Source: Streptomyces sp. NBC_01142 (lineage in GTDB: Bacteria; Actinomycetota; Actinomycetes; Streptomycetales; Streptomycetaceae). Taken from it: DNA of 64,000 nt. The notes under the pieces were generated by a model. That model had not been told where the DNA came from, did not search any database, and was given only the letters and a program-made list of their open reading frames with translations. The translations under genes and the position numbers were made by a program. Shown in pieces: positions 56,347-64,000 of the stretch (position 1 is its first letter; every line of letters begins with the position of its first letter). Location: positions 1,922,001 to 1,986,000 of the forward strand of contig NZ_JAPEOR010000001.1 of NCBI RefSeq assembly GCF_026341125.1, given 5' to 3'.

Positions 56347-57185
56347 GTGCCCTTCGCACCAGCAGGTCCGGACGCGCCGGGCAGTACGCCGCGCTGCTGG
56401 GCTATCTCGTCTTTCTCGCGTTCCCGTTCCTGTGGCTGATCTCGACCGCCTTCAAACCGCCGCGCGAACTGGGCTCCCTTCACCCCACCTGGATCCCGAA
56501 GGACCCGACACTCGAGAACTTCCGGCAGGCCTTCGACGAACAGCCGCTCCTCCAGGCAGCCGGCAACAGCCTGATCGCGGCCCTGTCCGCCGCCCTGATC
56601 GCCGTGGTGATCGCGACACCCATGGCGTACGTCATGGCCCGCAACCGCAGCAGGCTCTCCACCGCCGCCACGGGCTGGGTCGTGGTCAGCCAGGCGTTCC
56701 CGTTCGTCCTGGTGATCATTCCGCTGTTTTTGATCCTCAAGAACCTGCATCTGATCAACACCCTGTTCGGTCTGGTCATGGTGTACGTCGTCTGGTCGCT
56801 GCCGTTCGCGCTGTGGATGCTGGTCGGGTACGTACGGGCCGTGCCGCGCGAGCTGGAGGAGGCCGCGGCCGTCGACGGCGCGGGCAGGCTCCGCACGCTC
56901 GTCTCGGTCACCGCCCCGCTGCTCGCCCCCGGCATCGTCGCCACCTCGATGTTCGCCTTCATCACCGCATGGAACGAGTTCTTCTTCGCGCTCGTCCTGC
57001 TCAAGACCCCGGAGAAGCAGACCTTGCCGGTCGTCCTCACCCACTTCCTCGGCGCGGAGGGCGTCGCCGACCTCGGGCCGCTCGCCGCGGCCGCGTTCCT
57101 CGCGACGATCCCCTCTCTCGTCCTCTTCGCGATCATCCAGAAGCGGATCACCGGCGGGATGCTGGCCGGGGCGGTGAAGAGCTGA
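56343..57185 (+). CDS. Carbohydrate ABC transporter permease (MalG-like)
   Basis: A 280-aa membrane protein from GTG at 56343, overlapping the MalF-like stop by 4 nt. EAA loop LEEAAAVDGAGRLRTLVSV; six hydrophobic segments; the C-terminus ends KRITGGMLAGAVKS, a typical MalG-like end. The TGA at 57183 overlaps the start of the binding-protein gene as TGATG. Confidence 0.93.
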   Translation: MSALRTSRSGRAGQYAALLGYLVFLAFPFLWLISTAFKPPRELGSLHPTWIPKDPTLENFRQAFDEQPLLQAAGNSLIAALSAALIAVVIATPMAYVMARNRSRLSTAATGWVVVSQAFPFVLVIIPLFLILKNLHLINTLFGLVMVYVVWSLPFALWMLVGYVRAVPRELEEAAAVDGAGRLRTLVSVTAPLLAPGIVATSMFAFITAWNEFFFALVLLKTPEKQTLPVVLTHFLGAEGVADLGPLAAAAFLATIPSLVLFAIIQKRITGGMLAGAVKS

Positions 57186-58488
57186 TGCGTACGGGGACAA
57201 GGACGGGAAGGCTCGCGGCGGCGGCCGCCGTGTGCGCGCTGCTGCTGACCGGCTGTTCGGGAGGAGGAACGGACGCGGACGACGGGAAGATCAGACTCCG
57301 CTTCCAGTCCCTCGCCTGGCAGAAGGAGTCGGTCGACGCCAACAGGGAACTGGTCGACGAGTGGAACGCCGCCCACCCCGACATCCAGGTCCAGTACGTC
57401 CAGGGCAGCTGGGACAGCGTCCACGACCAGCTGCTGACCTCCTTCGAGGGCGGTGAGGCGCCGGACATCATCCATGACGCCTCCGACGACCTCGCCGACT
57501 TCGCGTACGGCGGCTATCTCGCCGATCTGACCGAGCTGCTGCCCGGCCGGCTGAAGTCCGACATCGGCAGAGTTGGGAGACGGCCACCTTCAACACGGGG
57601 ATCTACGGCGTCCCCTTCCTCCAGGAGCCGCGTGTCCTGATCGCCAACAAGAAGATCCTCGACTCGTCCGGCGTCCGGATCCCCACGGTCGGCAAGCCAT
57701 GGAGCTGGGAGGAGTTCCGGCAGATCACCAAGGTGCTGACGGAGCGGATGGGAGACGGGAAGCACGGCGTTGCCTGGCCGCTCAAGGAGCCGGTCTCCGT
57801 CACCCTCAACCTCGGGCTCTCCGCGGGCGGGCAGCTCTTCCACCGAGGCGACGACGGCAAGGTCACGGTCAGGTTCACCGACGGGGACGGCGTCGTGCCC
57901 GGCACCGTCCACGATCAGGTCAACACCGACGGGAGCGCCTCCCGTTCCACCCTCGGCATGGGCGGCTCGGACACGCTGCCCGGATTCTTCGGCGGCAAGT
58001 ACGCAATGGTCCCGCTGGGTTTCTCCTACCGGCAGCAGATCGTGCAGCAGGCGCCCGAGGGCTTCGAGTGGACGGTCCTGCCCGCCCCGGCCGGACCGGA
58101 AGGACCGGCCCAGGGCGTGAGCCCGCAGACCCTCTCGGTCGCCGAGGACAGTCCGTACAAGAAGGAAGCGGTGCAGTTCATCGACTTCATGCTTCAGCCG
58201 CGGAACATGGTGCGACTGGCGAAGGGCGACTGGATGCTGCCGACGGGCACGCAGGCGCTTCGGGATCCGTCCCTGCACACCGAGAAGGACGGCTGGGCGA
58301 CGGGCGCCGCACTGGCGCGGGATCTGCGCTCCGCACCGGCCCAGTCGGTGCGCGGCTATCCGGAGTGGAAGGACAAGATCGCCACTCCGGCGTTCCAGGA
58401 GTACTACAGCGGGGCGATCGACGCCGACGAGCTCGAGAAACGGCTCGTCAAGGACGGCAATCTGGTGCTGGCGCGCTACCAGCGCTGA
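57185..58488 (+). pseudogene. Sugar-binding lipoprotein gene with a one-base frameshift
   Basis: From ATG at 57185 the first part is a normal substrate-binding lipoprotein: lipobox LLTGC (Cys24), then WQKESVDANRELVDEWNAAH, APDIIHDASDDL and YLADLTELLPGRLKSDIG. After ATC GGC (57563-57568) the frame is lost. Reading from AGT TGG GAG at 57571 restores SWETATFNTGIYGVPFLQEP, and a good binding-protein C-terminus runs to 58488. Two bases (AG) sit where a whole codon or none is expected, a net one-base loss. Unless corrected, the importer lacks a full binding protein. Confidence 0.85.
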
Positions 58489-58702
58489 GCGCGGCCACGG
58501 CGCGCTGAGCGCGGCACCAGTGTCGAGCGTGGCTCCAGGATCGGGCAGCCGAGGACCGAAACGGCGTCCGGGAGCAGGCCCGGGATTGCCGCCGCTCCAC
58601 AGGGAACTGACAACCTGCCGGGTCCATCTGCTGCCGTCGGTGTTCAGGGTCATGCCGGCCAGGGGTTGGCGGGCGGTGAGATCCGGGGCGTTGGACGACG
58701 GA

Positions 58703-58933
58703 TCACGGCTTGGCCAGGGAAGTGCGGGCAGTGGGAGGCGCCGTGGTCGTCGGGCAGGCGCTGGAGGCCGTGAACTCCGCCAGGGGTGTGTCCAGTTCGG
58801 CGCGGGTACGGCGCTGGGAGCGTCGTGGGGGTGCGCTGCGGCGGCGGATGATCCGGGCCGCCAGGAGTGAGAGCGGAAAGAGGACGAGGGGGGCGAGCAG
58901 GAGGCCGAGAGGGATGCCGGCCAATGCTCGCAC
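58703..58933 (-). CDS. Possible small membrane protein
   Basis: 76 aa from GTG at 58933, with GAAGG 7 nt upstream. One strong hydrophobic segment ([20 protein letters not shown], residues about 4-23) is followed by a positively charged stretch ([16 protein letters not shown]), giving a clear inside-positive topology, then a Ser/Thr/Ala-rich tail. No family recognised. It is between the broken importer and the glycosyltransferase, on the opposite strand to both. Confidence 0.5.
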   Translation of the reverse strand: MRALAGIPLGLLLAPLVLFPLSLLAARIIRRRSAPPRRSQRRTRAELDTPLAEFTASSACPTTTAPPTARTSLAKP

Positions 58934-59161
58934 GGGGTGACCTTCAGGGGCCTGCGGGCGCCGGCCCCCGCTGACTGTATACAACCGGCCGCATACAACC
59001 GGCCGCTCTTCACCTGGTGGCTGCTCGGCCGGATCCCGCGGCGCGAGCGCCCGTTGCTGCCCGCTGCCTGCCGACGGCTGGTCGAGACGGGCTTCTTCAC
59101 CTGTGTACCTCCTTGCGTACCCCCTGTGGCTCACGCTCACCGGACAGTGCGCAAGAAATAC

Positions 59162-59198
59162 TTGCACGAGACGTCTCGTCTCGCTTACGCTCAGGGCA
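59162..59198 (+). promoter_or_regulatory. Promoter with internal palindromic operator; likely leaderless transcript
   Basis: TTGCAC at 59162-59167 and TACGCT at 59186-59191 form a -35/-10 pair with an 18-bp spacer. The perfect 14-bp palindrome ACGAGACGTCTCGT lies at 59166-59179, between the two boxes. The glycosyltransferase ATG at 59198 begins 7 nt after the -10 box, where transcription should start, so the mRNA may have no leader. The palindrome is of the kind used by TetR-family repressors (inference). Confidence 0.6.
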
Positions 59199-60397
59199 TG
59201 ACCCCATCACAGCGTGCCCACATCGCCATGTTCTCCATCGCCGCCCACGGGCACGTGAACCCGAGCCTCGAAGTGATCCGAGAGCTCGTCGCCCGTGGGC
59301 ACCGTGTCAGTTACGCGATCCCCGCCGCCTTCGCCGAGCGAATCGCCGCCACCGGCGCCGAGCCGGTGATCTACACCTCCACGCTCCCCACCGAGGACGA
59401 CCCGGAGGGCTGGGGCACCGAGCTGATCGACAACCTCGAGCCCTTCCTCCACGACGCCATCCAGGCGCAGGCGCAGCTGGCCGAGGCGTTCGAGGGCGAC
59501 GAGCCGGACCTGGTGATCCACGACATCACCGCGTACGAGGCGACGGTCCTCGCCCACCGGTGGGGCGTTCCCTCCGTCTCCCTCTCGCCCAACCTGGTCG
59601 CCTGGGAGGGGTATGAGGAAGAGGTCGCGGAGCCGATGTTCTCCGGGATGAAAGCGTCCGAGCGCGGGAAGGCGTACTACGCCCGCTTCGCCGGCTGGCT
59701 CGCCGAGAACGGCATCAGCACCCACCCCGACCCCTTCGTCGGCCGCCCGCGGCGCTCCGTCGTACTGATCCCCAAGGCGCTGCAGCCCCACTCCGACCGG
59801 GTCGACGAGTCCGTCCACACCTTCGTCGGCGCATGCCAGGGCGACCGCACGGACCAGGGGGAGTGGCAGCGGCCCGCCGATGCGGAGAAGGTCCTGCTGG
59901 TCTCGCTCGGCTCGGCCTACACCAAGCAGCCCGCCTTCTACCGTGCGTGCGTCGAGGCCTTCGGCGGACTGTCCGGCTGGCATGTCGTGCTGCAGATCGG
60001 CAAGTACGTCGACGAGGCCGAGTTGGGCGACATCCCGGCCAATGTGGAGGTGCACCGCTGGGTGCCACAGCTGGCGATCCTCAAGCAGGCCGACGCTTTC
60101 GTCACCCACGCCGGCGCGGGCGGCAGCCAGGAGGGTCTGGCCACCGGTACCCCGATGGTCGCCGTCCCGCAGGCCGTCGACCAGTTCGGCAACGCCGACA
60201 TGCTCGTGGCCCTGGGCGTGGCCCGGCGCCTGGACTCGGAGACGGCGACGCCGCAGGAGCTGCGCGAGGCGGTGCTCGCCCTGGTGGGCGACCCCGAAGT
60301 GGCACGGAATCTGAAGGAGATCGGTCTGCGGATGGCGGCCGAGGGTGGCACCAAGCAGGCGGCGGACCTGATCGAGAACGAACTGCCCGCCAGGTAG
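59198..60397 (+). CDS. mgt: Macrolide-type GT1 glycosyltransferase
   Basis: A 399-aa GT-B enzyme from ATG at 59198. The acceptor-domain start [20 protein letters not shown] and the C-terminal sugar-nucleotide motif [27 protein letters not shown] are those of the macrolide-inactivating OleD/Mgt group, which glucosylates macrolides and other phenols from UDP-glucose. The substrate range is usually broad, so the name is by family. The operator in its promoter implies induction by a small molecule. Confidence 0.9.
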   Translation: MTPSQRAHIAMFSIAAHGHVNPSLEVIRELVARGHRVSYAIPAAFAERIAATGAEPVIYTSTLPTEDDPEGWGTELIDNLEPFLHDAIQAQAQLAEAFEGDEPDLVIHDITAYEATVLAHRWGVPSVSLSPNLVAWEGYEEEVAEPMFSGMKASERGKAYYARFAGWLAENGISTHPDPFVGRPRRSVVLIPKALQPHSDRVDESVHTFVGACQGDRTDQGEWQRPADAEKVLLVSLGSAYTKQPAFYRACVEAFGGLSGWHVVLQIGKYVDEAELGDIPANVEVHRWVPQLAILKQADAFVTHAGAGGSQEGLATGTPMVAVPQAVDQFGNADMLVALGVARRLDSETATPQELREAVLALVGDPEVARNLKEIGLRMAAEGGTKQAADLIENELPAR

Positions 60398-60745
60398 CCC
60401 CCGTACCCCACCCGCCCGCTCGGCCGGGGCGAAAACCACGGACACATTCAGGCCTTCTCCTGCTGCTCGCCGGTAAACCCGAGTGGTGCCACTCGCCTCC
60501 TTTCGGGCGGGCCGCATCCCCCACAAGAAGGATCGAAGCCCCTTACATCTCAAGGGGGTTGGGGGTGAAGTCCGACTTGTTCAAGCCTGGCCGATTCATT
60601 ATTACGAAAGCTTGTTGAGTAAGTCACAGCTGTATGAAGGTCTTGATCTGGGCGCGTCAATCGGTCAGGGTTTCGAACCAGCCCCCGGAGATTTTCCGTC
60701 CGCGGGGCCATCCCCCCACAAATGTTGACGAGGAGACCCCTCTTC
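60398..60745 (+). promoter_or_regulatory. Upstream region of the subtilisin gene with a candidate promoter
   Basis: 348 bp with no gene. The stretch 60570-60640 is AT-rich for this genome. TTGTTC at 60577-60582 and TATTAC at 60600-60605, with a 17-bp spacer, form a good vegetative-type promoter. It would give a leader of about 135 nt before the ATG at 60746. No riboswitch-like fold was evident by eye. Confidence 0.4.
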
Positions 60746-61945
60746 ATGGCAACTCACAAGCGGACGAGCAGGATGAAGCTCACCGCGGCGATCACCGCCG
60801 TGGCTGCCGCAGCCGGAGTGACCGTACTCGGCACCTCTTTCGCCGGAGCGGCGCCCGCCCCGCAGGGCACCATCTACGGTGCGAACGCCGAAGGCGCCGT
60901 CGCCGGAAGCTACATCGTGATGCTGGACGAGAAGGCCGACAAGCAGGACCTGGCCAAGGAGTACGGCGGCAAGCTGCAGCGCAACTACAGCTCGGCCATC
61001 AACGGCTTCTCCGCCAGCGGCCTTTCGGAGACCGAGGCCAAGCGCCTCGCCGCCGACCCGGCCGTCGCCAAGGTCGTCCAGAACAAGAAGTTCTCGATCA
61101 ACGCCACCCAGGACAACCCGCCGTCGTGGGGCCTGGACCGGATCGACCAGGCCGACACCGCCAGTGACAGCAAGTACACCTACCCGGACAGCGCGGGCGA
61201 GGGTGTGACGGCGTACGTCATCGACACCGGAGTCCGTATCTCCCACAAGGACTTCGCGGGCCGCGCCACCCACGGCTTCGACGCCGTGGACAACGACGAC
61301 TCCGCCGACGACGGCAACGGCCACGGCACGCACGTCGCCGGAACCATCGCCGGCACGGCGCACGGTGTCGCCAAGAAGGCGAAGATCGTCGCCGTCCGCG
61401 TCCTCGACGACGGCGGCTCCGGCAGCACGGAGCAGGTCGTCGCGGGCATCGACTGGGTCACCAAGAACCACAAGGGCCCCTCCGTCGCCAACCTGAGCCT
61501 CGGCGGCGGCGTCGACGAGGCCCTCGACGCGGCTGTCAGCAAGGCGATCGCCGCAGGCGTCACCTTCGGCGTCGCGGCCGGCAACGAGTCCACGGACGCG
61601 GGCCAGAGCTCCCCGGCGCGTGTCCCGGAGGCCATCACCGTTGCCTCCTCCACCAAGGAGGACGCGCAGTCGGACTTCTCCAACTTCGGCAAGGTCGTGG
61701 ACATCTACGCCCCGGGCTCGGACATCACCTCGTCGTGGAACGACAGTGACGAGGGTACGAAGACCATCTCCGGCACCTCCATGGCGACACCGCATGTCGT
61801 CGGCGCCGCGGCGGCCTACCTCGCCGGTCACCAGGACGCCACCCCGGAGCAGGTCGCCAAGGCCCTCATCGACGGTGCCACGCCCGACAAGATCTCCAAC
61901 CCCAGCGAGGGCACGCCCAACAAGCTGCTGAAGGTCGTCGAGTAG
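60746..61945 (+). CDS. Secreted subtilisin-like S8 serine protease
   Basis: A 399-aa preproprotease from ATG at 60746; GAGGAG lies about 10 nt upstream. Signal peptide 1-36, inhibitor-I9 propeptide about 54-122 (YIVMLDEKADKQDLAKEYGG), catalytic domain from about 128. Triad Asp160 (VIDTGV), His193 (GHGTHVAG), Ser345 (SGTSMATPH), oxyanion Asn280 (AAGNES). No C-terminal extra domain, so it is of the short Streptomyces type. Secreted protein-degrading enzyme; no regulator adjacent. Confidence 0.94.
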   Translation: MATHKRTSRMKLTAAITAVAAAAGVTVLGTSFAGAAPAPQGTIYGANAEGAVAGSYIVMLDEKADKQDLAKEYGGKLQRNYSSAINGFSASGLSETEAKRLAADPAVAKVVQNKKFSINATQDNPPSWGLDRIDQADTASDSKYTYPDSAGEGVTAYVIDTGVRISHKDFAGRATHGFDAVDNDDSADDGNGHGTHVAGTIAGTAHGVAKKAKIVAVRVLDDGGSGSTEQVVAGIDWVTKNHKGPSVANLSLGGGVDEALDAAVSKAIAAGVTFGVAAGNESTDAGQSSPARVPEAITVASSTKEDAQSDFSNFGKVVDIYAPGSDITSSWNDSDEGTKTISGTSMATPHVVGAAAAYLAGHQDATPEQVAKALIDGATPDKISNPSEGTPNKLLKVVE

Positions 61946-62022
61946 TCGTCGGTCCTTCCTGCTGAGCCGGTGGTCGCCGTGCCCTCCCCCACGGGGTGCG
62001 GCGGCCGCCTTATCGTGTGTAC

Positions 62023-62571
62023 ATGACGACGAGGTACGCGGCACTGCTGCGCGGGATCAATGTGGGCGGGCACAAGAGGGTCCCCATGGCCGAGCTGCGT
62101 GAACTGCTCGCCGAACTGGGACACCGGGACGTCGTCACGTATCTGCAGAGCGGCAACGCCGTCTTCACCAGCGACTCGGACGACGAGAAGGCACTCACCG
62201 CCGGCCTGGAACAGGCCATGGAGGAGCGCTTCGGCTTCCGGATCGACTGCCTGGTGCGCAACAGCGCGTATCTGAGCGCGGTGGCCGACGCGTGCCCGTT
62301 CCCCGCCGCCGGGCTTCAGGGCAAGCAGCTGCACGTCACCTATCTCTCGCAGTCCGTCGGACCCGAGCGGTTCGCGTCGATCGACGGGGCGGCGCATCTG
62401 CCGGAGGAATTCCGGCTCGGCGACCGGGTGCTGTATCTGTACGCACCGAACGGCCTCGGCCGCTCCAAACTCGCGGCGGCGCTCGGGAGGCCGAGCCTGT
62501 ACAAGGGCATCACCGTCACCACCCGCAACTGGAACACCGTGGTCAAGCTGGTGGAGCTGACCCGTGACTGA
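62023..62571 (+). CDS. DUF1697 family protein
   Basis: A 182-aa protein from ATG at 62023. MTTRYAALLRGINVGGHKRV, TYLQSGNAVF and the C-terminal NWNTVVKLVELTRD are the DUF1697 signature. No ribosome site precedes the ATG; TATCGT at 62011-62016 ends 6 nt before it, so a leaderless message is possible. Function unknown. Its stop overlaps the GTG of the decayed gene that follows. Confidence 0.88.
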   Translation: MTTRYAALLRGINVGGHKRVPMAELRELLAELGHRDVVTYLQSGNAVFTSDSDDEKALTAGLEQAMEERFGFRIDCLVRNSAYLSAVADACPFPAAGLQGKQLHVTYLSQSVGPERFASIDGAAHLPEEFRLGDRVLYLYAPNGLGRSKLAAALGRPSLYKGITVTTRNWNTVVKLVELTRD

Positions 62572-62965
62572 TCCCGCGGCCGCGGGTCGACGCCGCCACG
62601 GAGGGGGAGTTCCGGAGTTCCGTCTCCTCGACCCGGCGGTGCGGGCCTCGCCCGAGCGGCTGGACGAGCTGCTCCACCCGGACTACCGCGCAGGGGTGTC
62701 TCGGGGGTGATTCGGGACCGGGACTCGGTCATCGCGTCCCGCGCGGCGCGGGACGCGCCCGCGCCCCGGCCGATCACCGCCTCACGGATGAAGGGCGTTC
62801 AGCTCGCCCCCGACGGGGTGCATCCGACCTTCCACACCGGGTCGGGCGCCCAACGTGCCCGTCGCAGCTCGCTGTGGCTCCTGACCGACGGCAGCCGGCA
62901 GCCGACTGCTCCACTACGACCGGAGCACGCGGTTCAGTGACGACGGGAGTGGCGGCGCCAGGTGA
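62564..62965 (+). pseudogene. Multiply frameshifted DUF4440/SnoaL-like gene
   Basis: Pieces of one protein lie in different frames and in order: VTDPAA (62564 on), DAATEGEFRSS in a second frame, LLDPAVRASPERLDELLHPD back in the first, then WGCATCC-side segment RDRDSVIAS and RPITASRMKGVQLAPDGVHP in a third frame from about 62707, and RLLHYDRSTRFSDD in the last, stopping at 62965. The order and content fit the DUF4440 nuclear-transport-factor-like family. At least four frame changes argue for real decay, not a single sequencing error. Its 3' end runs into the convergent small gene at 62934. Confidence 0.7.
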
Positions 62966-63125
62966 ATCCGCCGGGCAGACGCACCAAGGCACTGCGGTGA
63001 CCGTGGCTGTCGCCGGTGACCTGGGCCCGGCGCCCGCCGAACGTCCACGACCAGCCGTGTGAGCTGACAGTGAGGTGAAGCAGCTTCGGGATCAGGGTGA
63101 TCCGCTTGTTGTAATACAGCGACAT
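62934..63125 (-). CDS. DUF4236-like small protein
   Basis: A 63-aa basic protein from ATG at 63125 with GGAAGGAGG 5-6 nt upstream, one of the strongest ribosome sites in the window. MSLYYNKRITLIPKLLHLTV, SSHGWSWTFGGRRAQV and a Gly/Arg-rich end match the short DUF4236 pattern (K-R-I-x-L-x-P...S-x-x-G...G). Function unknown. Flanked on both sides by decayed genes, so it may be a recent survivor of a deletion-prone segment. Confidence 0.7.
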   Translation of the reverse strand: MSLYYNKRITLIPKLLHLTVSSHGWSWTFGGRRAQVTGDSHGHRSALVRLPGGFTWRRHSRRH

Positions 63126-63441
63126 GTCGGCCTCCTTCCTCCGATAGTGCGCTGTACGCGCCCCGTACCGGTCACCGACGCGCCACGGTTGTGTCACCGA
63201 GGGCGGCCGGATCCTCCGCGGAGAGCAGGATCGCCGCCGCTTCCAGGTTCTCCTCCGCAGGCGCGAGCGAACCGGCGCCCGGCTTCGGGCACGGCAACAG
63301 CGCGCACCCCCCGGCCCCGGCACCGGGCCCGTCAGCCGGGCGGAGCGGTGGCCGGTCAGGCGTACGAGCAGGTCTCCGCCGAGCCGAAAGGTTCGCGAAG
63401 ATCACGGCCGGGCCGCATCCGGCTGTGCGAGTCTCGTACGT
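63126..63441. other. Gene-poor stretch, possibly decayed
   Basis: No convincing gene. On the minus strand the segment PAEENLEAAAILLSAEDPAAL (about 63195-63260) looks protein-like and may be the end of a lost gene, but no start, ribosome site or domain supports it. Confidence 0.35.
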
Positions 63442-63630
63442 ATGTGCCAGGTCATCATTGGGGCAGGGGCGATCGGTGGCACCATCGGCGAACGGCTTCG
63501 CCCTGCCGGCCCGGATGCACGGCGTACGCACCCCGGTTCATGACGCCCTGCGGCGGATGGCGAACAGCTTCCCCGCGAGGGCAGGGCGGCGGGGTCGATG
63601 TCGACTGCCGAGCTGAACCGCGCCGGTGGA
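63442..63630 (+). pseudogene. Internally deleted ketopantoate-reductase-like relic
   Basis: From ATG at 63442 the frame reads MCQVIIGAGAIGGTIGERL, a Rossmann start (GxGxxG) typical of 2-dehydropantoate 2-reductase (ApbA/PanE) proteins, but it stops at 63541. A second frame from about 63508 gives [19 protein letters not shown], the C-terminal helix motif of the same family (expected T-P-V-N-x-A-L), and GSMSTAEL in the next frame fits the usual end. About 200 central residues are missing, so the gene is a remnant of a deletion. Confidence 0.6.
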
Positions 63631-63635
63631 CGCCG

Positions 63636-63704
63636 AAGTGGCCCGGTGATCCCGAAGTGGCCCAGTGATCAAGGCTCCAAGTGGCCCGGGGAATCGGGCC
63701 ACTT
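63636..63704. promoter_or_regulatory. Cluster of repeated AAGTGGCCC sites upstream of the Rv2466c-like gene
   Basis: AAGTGGCCC occurs directly at 63636-63644, 63655-63663 and 63679-63687, and inverted (GGGCCACTT) at 63696-63704. The last two form a 10-bp inverted repeat AAGTGGCCCG/CGGGCCACTT with a GGGAAT centre. TAGTCT at 63711-63716 could be the -10 box, 7 nt before the ATG at 63724. Arrangement suggests cooperative binding of a regulator at the promoter. Confidence 0.6.
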
Positions 63705-63723
63705 CCGGTCTAGTCTCGTTGCC

Positions 63724-64000
63724 ATGAGCGCCGAGAAGAGCACCCGCGCACGCAAGACCGCCGCCGTCGACCTCTGGTTCGACCCCGCTTGTCCCTTCGC
63801 CTGGATCACCTCCCGCTGGATGCTCGAGGTGGAGAAGGAGCGCGACATCGATCTGCGCTTCCGGCCGATGAGCCTGTATCTGCACAACACCGGCAATGAA
63901 CTGCCCGACTGGTACCGGGAGTTGGTCGACAAGTCGATCGGCCCGGTACGGGTCGCGGTCGCCGCCGCCGAACAGTACGGGGACGGGATCCTGCGCGAGC
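63724..64000 (+). CDS. Mycothiol-dependent nitroreductase Rv2466c-like protein (partial)
   Basis: The first 92 codons of a DsbA-fold protein, cut by the window end. [20 protein letters not shown] carries the CPxx active site (here C-P-F-A, one Cys) of the Rv2466c group, which uses mycothiol as reductant, consistent with an actinomycete. ATG at 63724 has no ribosome site and may be leaderless. Full-length family members are about 200-220 aa. Controlled presumably through the repeated sites just upstream. Confidence 0.83.
   Translation, partial: MSAEKSTRARKTAAVDLWFDPACPFAWITSRWMLEVEKERDIDLRFRPMSLYLHNTGNELPDWYRELVDKSIGPVRVAVAAAEQYGDGILRE

Overview
The window is chromosomal DNA from a high-GC actinomycete, almost certainly Streptomyces. 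Evidence: third codon positions are strongly G/C, and GTG and TTG starts are common. Two lineage-typical secreted proteases are present, along with a sugar importer that has no ATPase of its own, a mycothiol-type thioredoxin-fold protein and an SAV2148-type HEPN protein. I saw no tRNA, rRNA, prophage, transposase or CRISPR array.

Layout. 0-5.5 kb: a cut-off secreted tripeptidyl-aminopeptidase, then a DUF692/MNIO enzyme followed 5 bp later by a membrane protein with a Gly/Ser/Cys tail, a tail-less paralogue of that membrane protein, and a DUF4142 protein. 5.6-12.5 kb: PTH2-like and AIM24-like proteins, an ABC exporter pair, a polysaccharide deacetylase lipoprotein, an S1 protease with a repeat tail, and a divergent ohrR/ohr peroxide pair. 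12.6-17.7 kb: an accessory stretch with a lipoprotein, a frameshifted relic, an SDR lacking its catalytic residues, an SCO2400-type protein, a Tat-exported PhoX-like phosphatase, and an osmC gene with an in-frame TAG. 17.7-22 kb: zapE-like ATPase, a pyrimidine-reductase-like gene, murC, msrB. 23.5-30.7 kb: seven co-directional genes, most joined by 4-nt overlaps (KAS III/OleA-like, two GT2 glycosyltransferases, an acyl-adenylating enzyme, a YihY-like membrane protein, a cytochrome P450 and an SDR). This looks like an undescribed lipid or beta-lactone-type pathway. 30.8-35.8 kb: hypotheticals, a VOC protein, a P-loop kinase and an M24 peptidase. 36-52 kb: carbohydrate metabolism (treZ, GH1 beta-glucosidase, MFS sugar transporter, treY, glgX) with GNAT, FHA, MMPL, dihydrolipoyl-dehydrogenase-like and LysR genes between. 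52-58.5 kb: HEPN protein, 3'-5' exonuclease, aminoglycoside-phosphotransferase fold protein, and a sugar ABC importer whose binding-protein gene is frameshifted. 58.7-64 kb: macrolide-type glycosyltransferase behind a palindromic operator, subtilisin-like protease, DUF1697 protein, two decayed genes, and an Rv2466c-like protein behind a cluster of repeated sites.

How the genes work together. GlgX, TreY and TreZ form the glycogen/maltooligosaccharide-to-trehalose route. OhrR/Ohr, OsmC and MsrB are oxidative-damage functions. The two most promising little-described systems are (i) the MNIO enzyme plus the Cys-tailed membrane protein, a candidate case of post-translational cysteine modification, and (ii) the OleA/OleC/OleD-like operon with P450 and paired glycosyltransferases. 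Several genes (osmC, the sugar-binding protein, a DUF4440-like gene, a ketopantoate-reductase relic and an unknown gene near 13.4 kb) are broken. Some of these breaks could be sequencing errors, and this should be settled before drawing physiological conclusions.
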